A stretch of DNA of 34,552 bases. Source: CAZSAL01 sp964604825 (GTDB taxonomy: Bacteria; Elusimicrobiota; Elusimicrobia; 2-01-FULL-59-12). Position 1 is the stretch's first letter; each line of letters starts with the position of its first letter. Positions 26,950 through 34,552 of this stretch are shown here, piece after piece. The notes beneath the pieces are model-generated. The model worked only from the letters and a program-made list of their open reading frames with translations, had not been told where the DNA came from and made no database searches. The stretch is taken from the NCBI GenBank assembly GCA_964604825.1, contig CAZSAL010000029.1:1-34552 (forward strand), given 5' to 3'. A program made the translations under genes and the position numbers.

Positions 26950-27150
26950 ATGCGAGTTGTTTTAAACGGACAACCTAAAGAACTTCCCGAACAGTCCACA
27001 TTGCGAAGCCTTCTCGAATCTCTTTCCATTCCCGCGGAACGCGTAGCCTGTGAAGTAAATTTGAAAATTATCCGCCGCGCCGCTCACGGGGAAACCAGTT
27101 TGCGCGAAGGGGATGTGATCGAACTTATCCAGGCAATTGGAGGGGGCTGA
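26950..27150 (+). CDS. thiS: Thiamine biosynthesis sulfur carrier ThiS
   Basis: Ubiquitin-fold sulfur carrier; its C-terminal Gly is adenylated and thiocarboxylated, then donates sulfur to ThiG for thiazole formation. The 66 residues begin MRVVLNGQPKELPEQSTL and end GDVIELIQAIGGG, with the required C-terminal Gly-Gly. I chose ATG 26950; the frame could be extended to 26887 but that would translate the terminator hairpin. There is no Shine-Dalgarno. The stop shares a base with the thiG start (TGATG), so the pair is coupled. Confidence 0.92.
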   Translation: MRVVLNGQPKELPEQSTLRSLLESLSIPAERVACEVNLKIIRRAAHGETSLREGDVIELIQAIGGG

Positions 27151-27938
27151 TGCAGGACTCACCTCTGATAATAGCGGGCAAATCGTATTCTTCCCGGCTG
27201 ATTCTCGGCACGGGGAAATATAAATCCTTTGAATTAATGAAGCAGGCTTTAACCACAGCGAACCCCGCAATGGTTACAGTGGCAGTCAGGCGTGTAGATC
27301 TCTCGGATAAATCGTCGCAGTCGTTCTGGAATTTCCTGCCGGCAGGAATTCCCATACTGCCAAATACCGCTGGCTGCTACACCGCCGAAGACGCGGTTCG
27401 AACGGCGCATCTTGCCCGCGAAGCGCTGGGCACAAACCTCATTAAACTCGAAGTAATCGGCGATCCGAAGACGCTGTATCCAGATGTGCAGTCTACGCTT
27501 GAAGCCACGCGCATTCTGGTTAAGGAAGGGTTTATCGTCCTGCCCTACACAAGCGACGACCCTATAATGGCAAAACGTCTGGAAGAAGCGGGCGCAGCGA
27601 CTATTATGCCCCTGGCTTCACCGATCGGAAGCGGACAGGGGATACTGAATATCTTGCCCGTTCAATTTATTTTGGGGCAGGCAAAAGTTCCGGTCATCGT
27701 CGATGCCGGCGTGGGTACGGCTTCGGATGCCGCGATTGCTATGGAGCTTGGAGCTTCAGGAGTTTTAATGAATACCGCCGTAGCGGAAGCGCGCGATCCC
27801 GTAACCATGGCCGAAGCAATGAAGCGCGGAGTAGAGGCGGGGCGCCTGGCCTTCCTGGCGGGACGCATGCAAAAAAGATTCGAAGCCCAAGCTTCCAGCC
27901 CGGCCGCAGGGCTGGTCAGTGCCATACCCAAGAAATAA
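27150..27938 (+). CDS. thiG: Thiazole synthase
   Basis: Forms the thiazole phosphate moiety of thiamine from deoxyxylulose phosphate, dehydroglycine and ThiS thiocarboxylate. The 262-residue TIM barrel has SRLILGTGKYKSFELM, the imine-forming lysine at about K99 in NLIKLEVIGD, the PNTAGCYTAEDAVRTA loop, MPLASPIGSGQG and the phosphate-binding VDAGVGTASDAAIAMELGA. GGGGG at 27142-27146, inside the end of thiS, can serve as its ribosome site. thiH, thiF and other thiamine genes do not follow; the next gene is convergent rpmB, 24 bases away. I saw no TPP riboswitch upstream of thiS. Confidence 0.95.
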   Translation: MQDSPLIIAGKSYSSRLILGTGKYKSFELMKQALTTANPAMVTVAVRRVDLSDKSSQSFWNFLPAGIPILPNTAGCYTAEDAVRTAHLAREALGTNLIKLEVIGDPKTLYPDVQSTLEATRILVKEGFIVLPYTSDDPIMAKRLEEAGAATIMPLASPIGSGQGILNILPVQFILGQAKVPVIVDAGVGTASDAAIAMELGASGVLMNTAVAEARDPVTMAEAMKRGVEAGRLAFLAGRMQKRFEAQASSPAAGLVSAIPKK

Positions 27939-27962
27939 TCTCGAAACCTGGTTAAATACCGT

Positions 27963-28187
27963 CTATGCAGCGGATGGAACAGCAGCGAGTTTCCTTGGAG
28001 CGGCCTTTTGAACCTTGTTCGAACGCAGGCAGCGACTGCACACATTCGCGTGCCGCGTCTTGCCCTTTAAAACAATTTTTACCCGGTGTACATTCGGCAA
28101 AAACCACCGGTTGCTCGCTTTATGCGAATGGCTTATCGATTTGCCAGCTACCGGGCCTTTTCCACACATCATGCATCGCAACGCCAT
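27963..28187 (-). CDS. rpmB: 50S ribosomal protein L28, zinc-ribbon type
   Basis: The 74-residue protein reads MALRCMMCGKGPVAGKSISH then SHKASNRWFLPNVHRVK, the L28 signature, followed by KGKTRHANVCSRCLRSNKV. Two CxxC pairs (C5/C8 and C50/C53) indicate the zinc-binding form of L28. I chose the start at 28187 because AGAGGTGG lies 6-7 bases upstream on the minus strand; the longer frame to 28238 would translate the repeat region. It is the only convincing minus-strand gene in the window, divergent from recG and convergent with thiG. The basic Ala/Pro-rich C-terminal tail (about 60-74) is longer than usual. Confidence 0.95.
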   Translation of the reverse strand: MALRCMMCGKGPVAGKSISHSHKASNRWFLPNVHRVKIVLKGKTRHANVCSRCLRSNKVQKAAPRKLAAVPSAA

Positions 28188-28200
28188 ACTTCCACCTCTC

Positions 28201-28256
28201 TTATCCGCCACTAAACTACCGACGGATAAGCCCGCCAATGACTCTCTGACGGGCTT
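28201..28256. repeat. Double-hairpin repeat, diverged copy 3, between rpmB and recG
   Basis: Two tandem 7-bp stems with 15-base loops: TTATCCG (28201-28207) with CGGATAA (28223-28229), then AAGCCCG (28228-28234) with CGGGCTT (28250-28256). The left part, TCCGCCACTAA, is identical to the start of the copy upstream of bamA. It fills nearly the whole divergent gap and ends 3 bases before the recG start codon. Confidence 0.65.
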
Positions 28257-28259
28257 AAA

Positions 28260-30395
28260 ATGATTTCAAGTATTTTGCCAGATTCCGTCGTCGAAAGCAA
28301 GGAAACCCCGACTTTACAGTTCCTGAAAGGCGTGGGACCGGCCCGAGCGCAGATGCTGGCAAAAATGGGATTAACCACGCCGCGCGACCTTGCACTGTAT
28401 TTCCCCAGGGACTGGGAAGACCGCCGCAGGAGATATTCCATCCGGGAAGCCCCTGCGGGAGAAAAAACGTGTTTAAGGGGAAATATTACCGCTTTCGAGT
28501 TCCAGGTTTTGCGCCGGAACCTGGGAATGGCCAATGTAACGCTTTCGGACGGAACTGGTTGGATACACGCCGTCTGGTTCAAAAAAATGAATCCCAGGTA
28601 CGATGTGTTTTTGCCGCTGCGGCAAAAACTTAAGGAAGGTTTGAACATTATGGTTTTTGGCCTGGTGGAGATGGAGTTGACCGGCCGCCAGATGCAGGTC
28701 GAAGAATATGCTTTTCTCCGCAACCAGGATGCCACACTGGAACCTGAGGATGCCTGGCACCTGGACCGTATTGTGCCTCTTTACACGGTTACGAAAGGCT
28801 TATCCGAAAAGCTTCTGCGCTCCCTAATCGCCCGGATAATCCCAAATGAAAAATACCGCATACCAACTATGGTTACCCAGGCCCTGGAAAAGAAATACGG
28901 CTGGGGTTCCAAACCGTGGGCTTTAGATAACATCCACTTTCCTAAAATGCTGCTGGATAAGGAAAAAGCCCGCAACTATCTTGCCTTCGAAGAATTCCTG
29001 CTCCTCGAAGTAGCTTTAGGAACGCTGCGAAAATATATTAAACTTCAACCAAAATCACATCATTACTTAATAAAAAAGACTATCCTGACCCCATTTCGCC
29101 AGGGGCTAAGGTTCGAATTCACCGCCGCACAAAAGGCTGTTATCCGGGAAATCTTTAATGACATGCTCAACCCCTATCCCATGAACCGGCTTCTGCAGGG
29201 AGATGTCGGCAGCGGCAAGACGGTTGTTGCTCTCTGCGCCATGCTTCTGGCTTTGGAAAACGGAGGTCAGGCCGTTTTGATGGCGCCAACGGAGATCCTA
29301 GCCGAACAGCATGCTTTAACAATCGACCGGTGGCTGAAACCATTAAACATCCGCTGGGCTGTTCTGACCGGCCGTCAATCCACAGGCCAGCGGAAAAAAA
29401 TCCTGAACGGGATCGAGTCAGGGGAAATTGCATTAGTTGTCGGTACCCATGCCCTGATCCAGAAACCGGTAAAATTCCATAAACTGACGCTGGGCGTCGT
29501 TGATGAACAGCATCGTTTCGGCGTAGAACACCGCTCACTGCTGCGTCTGAAGGGCGATCATCCCGACGTTCTGGTTATGACGGCAACACCCATCCCGCGA
29601 ACATTGGCGCTGACTCTCTATGGAGACATGGACGTATCGACGCTTAACGAGCTTCCTCCCGGACGCATGCCTATCGCGACCATGCATGTGGGCGAGGAGG
29701 AAGCTTACCGGGAAATTCATAACCAGGCGGTTCAGGGGCGGCAGGGATATATCGTTTACCCGCTGGTTGAAGAGTCGAACAAAATTGAACTGAAGGCGGC
29801 AGTCCAGGAGGCTGAGGCTCTTCGCCGCTCAGCGTTGAAGGACTTGCGCGTCGGGCTTATTCATGGCCAGATGAAAAGCCTGGAAAAAGAGGCGGTCATG
29901 CGGGCTTTCCGTGACGGGGAGTACGACGTACTCATCGCGACTTCCATCATAGAAGTCGGTATTGATGTACCCAACGCCACCGTCATGGTCATTCAGCACG
30001 CAGAAAGGTTTGGACTTTCATCGCTTCACCAGCTGCGGGGCCGGGTCGGCCGCGGCAGCTATCCATCCTCATGCCTGCTGGTGGCAGATACCCGCTCTGC
30101 GGAAGCCCGGCGGCGAATAGAAATTATGACACAGACTCAAGATGGGTTCCGATTAAGCGAAGAAGACCTTAAGATGCGCGGCCCGGGGGAGGTGCTTGGC
30201 GTTATGCAGCACGGTCTGCCGCCTTTTAAAATAGGAGACTTGATTCAGGATGCCCCCTTGATTCAGCAGGCGCGCCGTGCCGCTGAAGAGATTATTCAGC
30301 ATGATCCAGAGCTGAAAGCCTCTGAGCACAAGTTCCTTAAGCGACAGATAATAAAAGATTACGAAGGTAAATGGTCGCTTGGATTAACCGGATAG
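28260..30395 (+). CDS. recG: ATP-dependent DNA helicase RecG
   Basis: Double-stranded DNA translocase that remodels stalled replication forks and Holliday junctions. The 711 residues have an N-terminal wedge domain (FLKGVGPARAQMLAKMGL, an HhH-like element, then an OB fold around 75-150), helicase motif I GDVGSGKT from about 314, DEQH box at about 415 (VVDEQHRFGVEHR), motif III TATPIPRTLALTLYGDMD, and motif VI QLRGRVGRG from about 591. The C-terminal LSEEDLKMRGPGEVLGVMQHGLPPFKIGDL is RecG-specific. The start ATG 28260 follows the repeat with no ribosome site; a slightly later start cannot be excluded. coaD follows after 18 bases. Confidence 0.96.
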   Translation: MISSILPDSVVESKETPTLQFLKGVGPARAQMLAKMGLTTPRDLALYFPRDWEDRRRRYSIREAPAGEKTCLRGNITAFEFQVLRRNLGMANVTLSDGTGWIHAVWFKKMNPRYDVFLPLRQKLKEGLNIMVFGLVEMELTGRQMQVEEYAFLRNQDATLEPEDAWHLDRIVPLYTVTKGLSEKLLRSLIARIIPNEKYRIPTMVTQALEKKYGWGSKPWALDNIHFPKMLLDKEKARNYLAFEEFLLLEVALGTLRKYIKLQPKSHHYLIKKTILTPFRQGLRFEFTAAQKAVIREIFNDMLNPYPMNRLLQGDVGSGKTVVALCAMLLALENGGQAVLMAPTEILAEQHALTIDRWLKPLNIRWAVLTGRQSTGQRKKILNGIESGEIALVVGTHALIQKPVKFHKLTLGVVDEQHRFGVEHRSLLRLKGDHPDVLVMTATPIPRTLALTLYGDMDVSTLNELPPGRMPIATMHVGEEEAYREIHNQAVQGRQGYIVYPLVEESNKIELKAAVQEAEALRRSALKDLRVGLIHGQMKSLEKEAVMRAFRDGEYDVLIATSIIEVGIDVPNATVMVIQHAERFGLSSLHQLRGRVGRGSYPSSCLLVADTRSAEARRRIEIMTQTQDGFRLSEEDLKMRGPGEVLGVMQHGLPPFKIGDLIQDAPLIQQARRAAEEIIQHDPELKASEHKFLKRQIIKDYEGKWSLGLTG

Positions 30396-30413
30396 TATAA
30401 TGAAGACAATCTG

Positions 30414-30905
30414 ATGAAACGACTAGCCATATATCCCGGATCCTTTGATCCGGTTACTAACGGACATCTGGATATCATCAAGCGCGGTTCCCGCCTTTTT
30501 GACCGGGTAATTGTCGCAGTTACGGACAATTCACCCAAAAAATCCAATTTCATACTGCAGGAACGGGTGCGCTTCCTTAAAAACGCGGCAAATATCTACA
30601 GAAACGTATCTGTCGAATCCTTTTCCGGACTTCTTGTGGAATACGTCCGCGCCAGGCAAGCATCCGCAATAATCCGCGGGCTGCGAGCCGTTAGCGATTT
30701 CGAATATGAATTCCAGCTTGCCTTAATGAACAGGCGGCAGGACAGTCATTTCGAAACGGTATTCTTGATGCCGGACGCAAAATATACCTACCTTTCTTCA
30801 AGCCTTGTGCGGGAAGTTTCCCGGCTTGGAGGAAATGTCCGCGGGCTGGTCCCTGCTGCGGTGGAAAAAGCGCTGCGTAACTGGGCCCGGAACGCTAATC
30901 CTTAG
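30414..30905 (+). CDS. coaD: Phosphopantetheine adenylyltransferase
   Basis: Transfers AMP from ATP to 4'-phosphopantetheine, the penultimate step of coenzyme A synthesis. The 163 residues begin MKRLAIYPGSFDPVTNGH, with the nucleotidyltransferase TNGH at 15-18, then IIRGLRAVSDFEYEFQLALMNR and the C-terminal YTYLSSSLVREVSRLGGNV. The length is normal for CoaD. It is 18 bases after recG; a TATAAT at 30396-30401 in that gap has no -35 partner, so cotranscription with recG is the simpler reading. Confidence 0.96.
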   Translation: MKRLAIYPGSFDPVTNGHLDIIKRGSRLFDRVIVAVTDNSPKKSNFILQERVRFLKNAANIYRNVSVESFSGLLVEYVRARQASAIIRGLRAVSDFEYEFQLALMNRRQDSHFETVFLMPDAKYTYLSSSLVREVSRLGGNVRGLVPAAVEKALRNWARNANP

Positions 30906-30935
30906 GAAGCCGCTCACGGTTCTTCAATTTGGCCG

Positions 30936-30964
30936 TTGACTTTATTGTTTATTCCTGTTAACAA
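30936..30964 (+). promoter_or_regulatory. Possible promoter of the pta-pilT-pilC genes
   Basis: TTGACT at 30936-30941 and TAACAA at 30959-30964 are 17 bases apart, and a TG lies one base before the -10, as in extended -10 promoters. The transcript would start about 4 bases before ATG 30975. The -10 match is weak. Confidence 0.4.
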
Positions 30965-30974
30965 GAACACCACA

Positions 30975-32015
30975 ATGACCCTGTTATGGAATGAATTCCG
31001 CCGGAAAGCGGCAGTTTCTCTCTGTCGTGTTATTCTTGCAGATGGCGAAGATGTCCGGGCCGTCCAGGCGGCAGCGCATTTGACCCGCGAAAAGATTGCG
31101 ATACCAGTTCTGGCCGGACGTCTTTCCCTGATCGAGACCTTATGGGAAAAACAAGGAATGGCCAGGGACGAACTTCATTGTCTTGACGGTTCTCTGTTTT
31201 CCTCTGAAAAAAAAGAAGAATGGGCGCGTCAGCTCATGGAATGCAGAAAGTTCAATAAATTGTCACTTGACGAAGCCAAAACCGCTCTGAGCGATTCTTT
31301 GATTCTTGGCTGTCTGGCGTTAAAACGCTGCGAAGCGGAGGGCTTCGTCGGTGGCGCAACGAGAACAACCGTCGATACCCTGCGCGCCGCGCTTCCTATA
31401 ATCGGTTTAACTCCTCATTCGCCAACTCTTTTTGGATTGTTCTTTCTGGAAAGCCATCCTGTTGGAAACGAAACGCCGCGAACTGTGCTTCTGGCCGACT
31501 GCGCTGTTGTTCCAGATCCCTCAGCGAAACAACTCTCCCAAATTGCCGTCGGCGCAGCCGAAGCCTGGACCTTTTTTATGGCCCGGCAGCCCAAAGTGGC
31601 TTTTCTTTCCTTTTCGACTCTGGGAAACGCCGATTACGAATCAGTCAGAAAAGTGCGGGAAGCTCTCAGGCTCGCACGAGAGGATGCGCCAACGCTGATT
31701 TTCGAAGGGGAATGGCAGGCTGACGCCGCTTTGGACAGTTTCTCAGCCCAAATCAAAGGAGCAGGCCGTTCCTCAATTGCAGGGGAAGCAAATGTTCTTA
31801 TAGTCCCGGATCTCAACTGCGGCAATATCGCCTATAAGCTCGTGCAGCGGCTGGGCGGATGCCGGGCCGTCGGCCCCATTCTATGGGGAATGAAGCAACC
31901 CGTCAACGATTTATCGCGCGGCTGTTCAGCAGAAGATATTATCGACGCCGCAGCTCTCACGGCGCTGCAGGCGCAGGCCAAAACCCATTCAACGGCGGGG
32001 GTAACCATCATATGA
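30975..32015 (+). CDS. pta: Phosphate acetyltransferase (PTA/PTB family)
   Basis: Interconverts acetyl-CoA and acetyl phosphate. The 346 residues match the short, single-domain Pta: an N-terminal RVILADGEDVRAVQAA, a central FVGGATRTTVDTLRAALPIIGL, a VLLADCAVVPDPSAKQLSQIA segment, and the C-terminal signature NVLIVPDLNCGNIAYKLVQR then GPILWGMKQPVNDLSRGCS. The VNDLSRG motif favours Pta over phosphate butyryltransferase. I chose ATG 30975; the in-frame TTG at 30936 is better read as a -35 element. No acetate kinase gene is next to it. The stop overlaps the pilT start by 4 bases (ATGA). Confidence 0.92.
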   Translation: MTLLWNEFRRKAAVSLCRVILADGEDVRAVQAAAHLTREKIAIPVLAGRLSLIETLWEKQGMARDELHCLDGSLFSSEKKEEWARQLMECRKFNKLSLDEAKTALSDSLILGCLALKRCEAEGFVGGATRTTVDTLRAALPIIGLTPHSPTLFGLFFLESHPVGNETPRTVLLADCAVVPDPSAKQLSQIAVGAAEAWTFFMARQPKVAFLSFSTLGNADYESVRKVREALRLAREDAPTLIFEGEWQADAALDSFSAQIKGAGRSSIAGEANVLIVPDLNCGNIAYKLVQRLGGCRAVGPILWGMKQPVNDLSRGCSAEDIIDAAALTALQAQAKTHSTAGVTII

Positions 32016-33118
32016 GCGACAGCGGGAACACCATTCCTTCCATGATCGACATGGCGCAGCTTTTAACCACAATGACTGAAAAAGGCGCATCGGACCTGCA
32101 TCTGACTGTAGGATCTCCTCCTGCCTTGAGGATCGACGGGCAGGTCACTCAGATGTCACTTCAAAAACTCACTTCTGATGTCTGTCAGCATCTGGTCTAT
32201 TCCCTGCTTACCGATTCTCAGAAACAGCGCTTCGAATCGGAACATGAACTGGACGTTTCCTTCAGCATCAAAAATATTGGACGTGTCCGCATGAATGTCT
32301 TCCGTCAGCGCGGCTCTATAGGAGCGGTTCTCCGGTCCATCCCGCAGAATATCCCTTCTTTGGATAAACTCGGGCTGCCGCAGGCGGTATTCAGCGTGCT
32401 CAACCTTCCTAAAGGGCTGATACTCGTTACTGGACCGACTGGCTCCGGAAAATCTACGACCCTGGCTTCGATGCTGGATTATCTTAACGATCGCGAGCAG
32501 GGTCATATTGTGACAGTTGAAGATCCCATCGAATTCCTGCACTTTAACAAAAAATGCATAGTCAATCAGCGCGAGGTGGGAAGCGATACGCAAACCTTCG
32601 CGCAGGCTTTGAAACATGTGCTCCGCCAGGATCCGGACATCATACTCATTGGAGAAATGCGCGATCTGGAAACAATCGAGGCTGCGATAACGATAGCTGA
32701 AACCGGCCATCTGGTTTTCGCTACCCTTCACACTACGGATGCCGCGCAGTCTGTTAACCGCATCATTGACGTTTTTCCTACGGAACGACAATCACAGGTC
32801 CGCGCGCAGCTTTCATTTGTGCTCCAGGCCGTTTTCAGCCAGCAGCTTATTCCCAAGATCGGCGGAGCAGGAAGGGCGCTGGCAACAGAAGTTCTGATAG
32901 TCACACCGGCAATCCGCAATTTGATCCGGGAGTCAAAAACCGAGCAGATCCCCACCGCCATGCAGACCGGCGCAAAATACGGCATGCAGACAATGAATGC
33001 GTCATTGCTTGATCTATACAACCGCAAACAAATCAGTTTTGAAACGGCTCTTTCCTGCTCGATGGACTCGGAAGAGTTAAAACGCCTGATGCAGAAAGGC
33101 ACAATACAGGGGAAATAA
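32012..33118 (+). CDS. pilT: Type IV pilus retraction ATPase PilT
   Basis: Hexameric cytoplasmic motor that depolymerises pili for twitching, uptake or adhesion. The 368 residues have the N-terminal PAS-like domain (LTTMTEKGASDLHLTVGSPP), Walker A GPTGSGKSTT from about 141, the VEDPIEF Asp box, Walker B DIILIGEMRD (about 208-217), the His box GHLVFATLHTTDAAQS and the C-terminal QLIPKIGGAGRALATEVLI, with LIRE (AIRNLIRE) matching the AIRNLIRE motif diagnostic of PilT. I chose ATG 32012 because it overlaps pta by 4 bases; the longer frame from 31859 lies inside pta. pilC follows after 9 bases. Confidence 0.96.
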   Translation: MSDSGNTIPSMIDMAQLLTTMTEKGASDLHLTVGSPPALRIDGQVTQMSLQKLTSDVCQHLVYSLLTDSQKQRFESEHELDVSFSIKNIGRVRMNVFRQRGSIGAVLRSIPQNIPSLDKLGLPQAVFSVLNLPKGLILVTGPTGSGKSTTLASMLDYLNDREQGHIVTVEDPIEFLHFNKKCIVNQREVGSDTQTFAQALKHVLRQDPDIILIGEMRDLETIEAAITIAETGHLVFATLHTTDAAQSVNRIIDVFPTERQSQVRAQLSFVLQAVFSQQLIPKIGGAGRALATEVLIVTPAIRNLIRESKTEQIPTAMQTGAKYGMQTMNASLLDLYNRKQISFETALSCSMDSEELKRLMQKGTIQGK

Positions 33119-33127
33119 ACCGGGCAT

Positions 33128-34354
33128 ATGCCTCAATTTAAATATATCGCGCGCAGCAATTTCGGCAAGATCGTTGAAGGCACTATTGAAGCGCCGGTTC
33201 AACGCGCAGCTCTCGATAAACTGCGAAGCCAGCGTATGTCCGTCCGCTCTATCTCCGAGATTAAAAGCAGTGGGGAGGGGATAATTTCGAGACAAAAAAT
33301 CTTTAAACGCGGCATTAAAAGCAAGGATCTGGTTATTTTCAGCCGACAGCTGTCAACTCTGGTTTCCGCCGGCGTTCCAATTGTGCAGAGCCTGAATACC
33401 CTTTGCGAGCAGATCGATAGCCCTTCTTTCAAGAAGGTTATCACCGCGATCCGCCTTGATATCGAAAGCGGCGTAGCCGTGGCTGACGCATTAAAAAAAC
33501 ATCCGGAAGCCTTCAGTGAACTCTACGTTTCAATGGTGCGTGCGGGTGAAGCCGGCGGCGTCCTGGATACGATTCTGGACCGGTTGTCCAATTACCTTGA
33601 ATTAGCGGAGGAATTAAAAGGCAAAGTTAAGGGAGCCATGGTCTATCCTTTGGTAATAGCTATCGTGGCATCCGCGATTACTCTTTTTCTTCTCGTCGGC
33701 GTCATACCCACTTTCAAAAAGATTTTCTCCAGTTTTGGCCAGGAATTGCCGGCGCCGACACAAATACTCATCAACTTTTCTGATTTCCTCCGTTCCCACA
33801 TATTGGTGGTTATTGCCATACCCATTATCCTTGTTTTCGCTTTCAGAAAATATTACCGCACTTCTCAGGGCCATTTCGCCGTAGACAAGCAGCTTCTAAA
33901 AATTCCCGTATTGGGCGATCTTATCAAGAAAGTGGCGATAGCAAAATTTACCCGCACGCTCGGGACACTGATTAAATCCGGGGTTCCCATCATGCAGGCG
34001 CTTGAGACCGTGGCCAAAACTTCAGGGAATAAAGTCATCGAAGGGGCGATCATTAAATGCCGGGAATCAATTCGCGAAGGAGCAAAAATCGCCGATCCGC
34101 TGAAAAAGTCCGGCGTATTTCCCACAATGGTGATACAGATGATTTCCATAGGCGAAGAATCTGGAAACCTGGAAATAATGCTTACAAAAATCGCTGATTT
34201 TTACGATCAGGAGGTTGATAATTCCATTAAAGCCCTGACTTCTCTGATCGAACCCATCGTAATCTGCATTATGGGAGTTATTGTTGGAACTATTGTTATC
34301 TGCATGTTCCTTCCTATATTTGAAATGAGTCAGCTTGCCGGCAAAGAAGGTTAA
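33128..34354 (+). CDS. pilC: Type IV pilus inner-membrane platform protein PilC
   Basis: Polytopic protein that couples the PilB/PilT motors to pilin assembly. The 408 residues contain two GspF domains (about 68-195 and 272-398), each with an FSRQLSTLVSAGVPIVQSL-like or FTRTLGTLIKSGVPIMQAL opening and an MVRAGEAGG or MISIGEESG helix turn. Membrane segments lie around 172-198, 220-240 and 375-398. The N-terminal FKYIARSNFGKIVEGTIEA is typical of PilC/GspF. Its neighbours pilT and pilin indicate PilC rather than GspF. The gap of 126 bases to the pilin gene carries a good promoter. Confidence 0.95.
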   Translation: MPQFKYIARSNFGKIVEGTIEAPVQRAALDKLRSQRMSVRSISEIKSSGEGIISRQKIFKRGIKSKDLVIFSRQLSTLVSAGVPIVQSLNTLCEQIDSPSFKKVITAIRLDIESGVAVADALKKHPEAFSELYVSMVRAGEAGGVLDTILDRLSNYLELAEELKGKVKGAMVYPLVIAIVASAITLFLLVGVIPTFKKIFSSFGQELPAPTQILINFSDFLRSHILVVIAIPIILVFAFRKYYRTSQGHFAVDKQLLKIPVLGDLIKKVAIAKFTRTLGTLIKSGVPIMQALETVAKTSGNKVIEGAIIKCRESIREGAKIADPLKKSGVFPTMVIQMISIGEESGNLEIMLTKIADFYDQEVDNSIKALTSLIEPIVICIMGVIVGTIVICMFLPIFEMSQLAGKEG

Positions 34355-34411
34355 CGATTTATTTCTTTCCCGCCAAAGATGTAAATTTTTATTAATTTTA
34401 CGATTGTCTGC

Positions 34412-34440
34412 TTGACAGTCCTCGACATCAGTAATAAACT
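34412..34440 (+). promoter_or_regulatory. Sigma-70-type promoter for the pilin gene
   Basis: A perfect -35 TTGACA (34412-34417) is 17 bases from TAAACT (34435-34440). The predicted start near 34447 gives a leader of about 34 bases containing the AGGGAGG ribosome site. Major pilin genes usually have their own strong promoter; no sigma-54 GG/GC element was seen here. Confidence 0.7.
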
Positions 34441-34480
34441 CAAAGCAGTCCAAGAAGCAACAGAGGGAGGTGACATAGAC

Positions 34481-34552
34481 ATGATTAAAAACAAAAGAGG
34501 GTTTACTCTCATTGAGCTGATGATCGTAGTCGCAATCATTGGTATCCTGGCA
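34481..34552 (+). CDS. pilA: Type IV pilin precursor (partial, truncated by window end)
   Basis: The first 24 codons encode a class III prepilin leader, MIKNKRG followed by FTLIELMIVVAIIGILA. Prepilin peptidase should cut after Gly7, leaving N-methyl-Phe1, with the essential Glu5 at precursor residue 12. GGGAGG precedes ATG 34481. The position after pilT and pilC supports a major or minor type IV pilin, but a type II secretion pseudopilin has the same start, so the assignment rests on context. The rest of the gene lies outside the window. Confidence 0.9.
   Translation, partial: MIKNKRGFTLIELMIVVAIIGILA

Noticed and set aside
28188..28238. Longer rpmB start on the minus strand
   Set aside because: It runs into the repeat; ATG at 28187 has an upstream AGAGGTGG and matches L28.
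28228..28256. Rho-independent terminator at AAGCCCG...CGGGCTT
   Set aside because: It has a 15-base loop and no T tract, lies in a divergent gap where no transcript ends, and fits the double-hairpin repeat better.
31859..32011. Longer pilT start inside pta
   Set aside because: The added residues are basic, low-complexity shadow sequence of pta; ATG 32012 overlaps the pta stop as ATGA.

Overview
The window reads as chromosomal DNA from a Gram-negative (lipopolysaccharide-making, type IV piliated) bacterium of moderate to high GC. Nearly every gene is on the + strand and packed into operons with 1-8 bp overlaps; the only clear minus-strand gene is rpmB. The order lysS - lolC/E - lolD - ilvE - clpC - tamB - bamA - ompH - lpxD - lpxC - fabZ - lpxA - lpxI - Gfo/Idh oxidoreductase - lpxB, with LpxI instead of LpxH and a zinc-type L28, suggests an uncultured lineage such as Omnitrophota (former OP3) or a neighbour. 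That placement is inference from gene content and was not tested by phylogeny.

Layout. 1-660: decayed accessory DNA with a lipoprotein-like signal fragment, an inverted pair of REP-like hairpins and an unrecognised ORF. 676-1412: a DUF1016/YhcG-type nuclease gene that has lost its central nuclease part. 1617-2730: prfB with a textbook programmed +1 frameshift. 2823-5163: a small Trp-rich unknown protein, a stand-alone receiver protein and lysS. 5172-5265: a palindromic repeat element. 5275-8087: LolC/E-type permease, LolD ATPase and a class IV aminotransferase (ilvE). 8161-10638: clpC. 10654-15789: a very large TamB/DUF490 protein. 15970-25381: an outer-membrane and lipid A operon (bamA, ompH/skp, lpxD, lpxC, fabZ, lpxA, lpxI, a Gfo/Idh oxidoreductase, lpxB). 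25378-25899: an msbA remnant with two internal deletions. 26247-26867: a secreted carbohydrate-binding-like protein followed by a strong terminator. 26950-27938: thiS-thiG. 28187-27963 (minus): rpmB. 28260-30905: recG and coaD. 30975-34354: pta, pilT, pilC, then the first 24 codons of a type IV pilin running off the window end.

Functionally, most of the window builds the outer membrane. LolC/E-D extracts lipoproteins, BamA/OmpH/TamB insert and chaperone outer-membrane proteins or lipids, and LpxA-C-D-I-B with FabZ make the lipid A disaccharide. The expected next step, MsbA flippase, is present only as a broken copy.

The most notable signals are: (1) the msbA remnant, whose two deletion junctions both fall in stretches readable in either parental frame; (2) lpxI, which appears to have no ATG/GTG/TTG start and to begin at ATT; (3) the Gfo/Idh gene embedded in the lipid A operon without an adjacent GnnB-type aminotransferase; (4) a palindromic double-hairpin repeat found in near-identical 46 bp form upstream of bamA and of the secreted protein gene, with a related copy between rpmB and recG. 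I saw no CRISPR array, tRNA, rRNA, prophage or complete insertion sequence.
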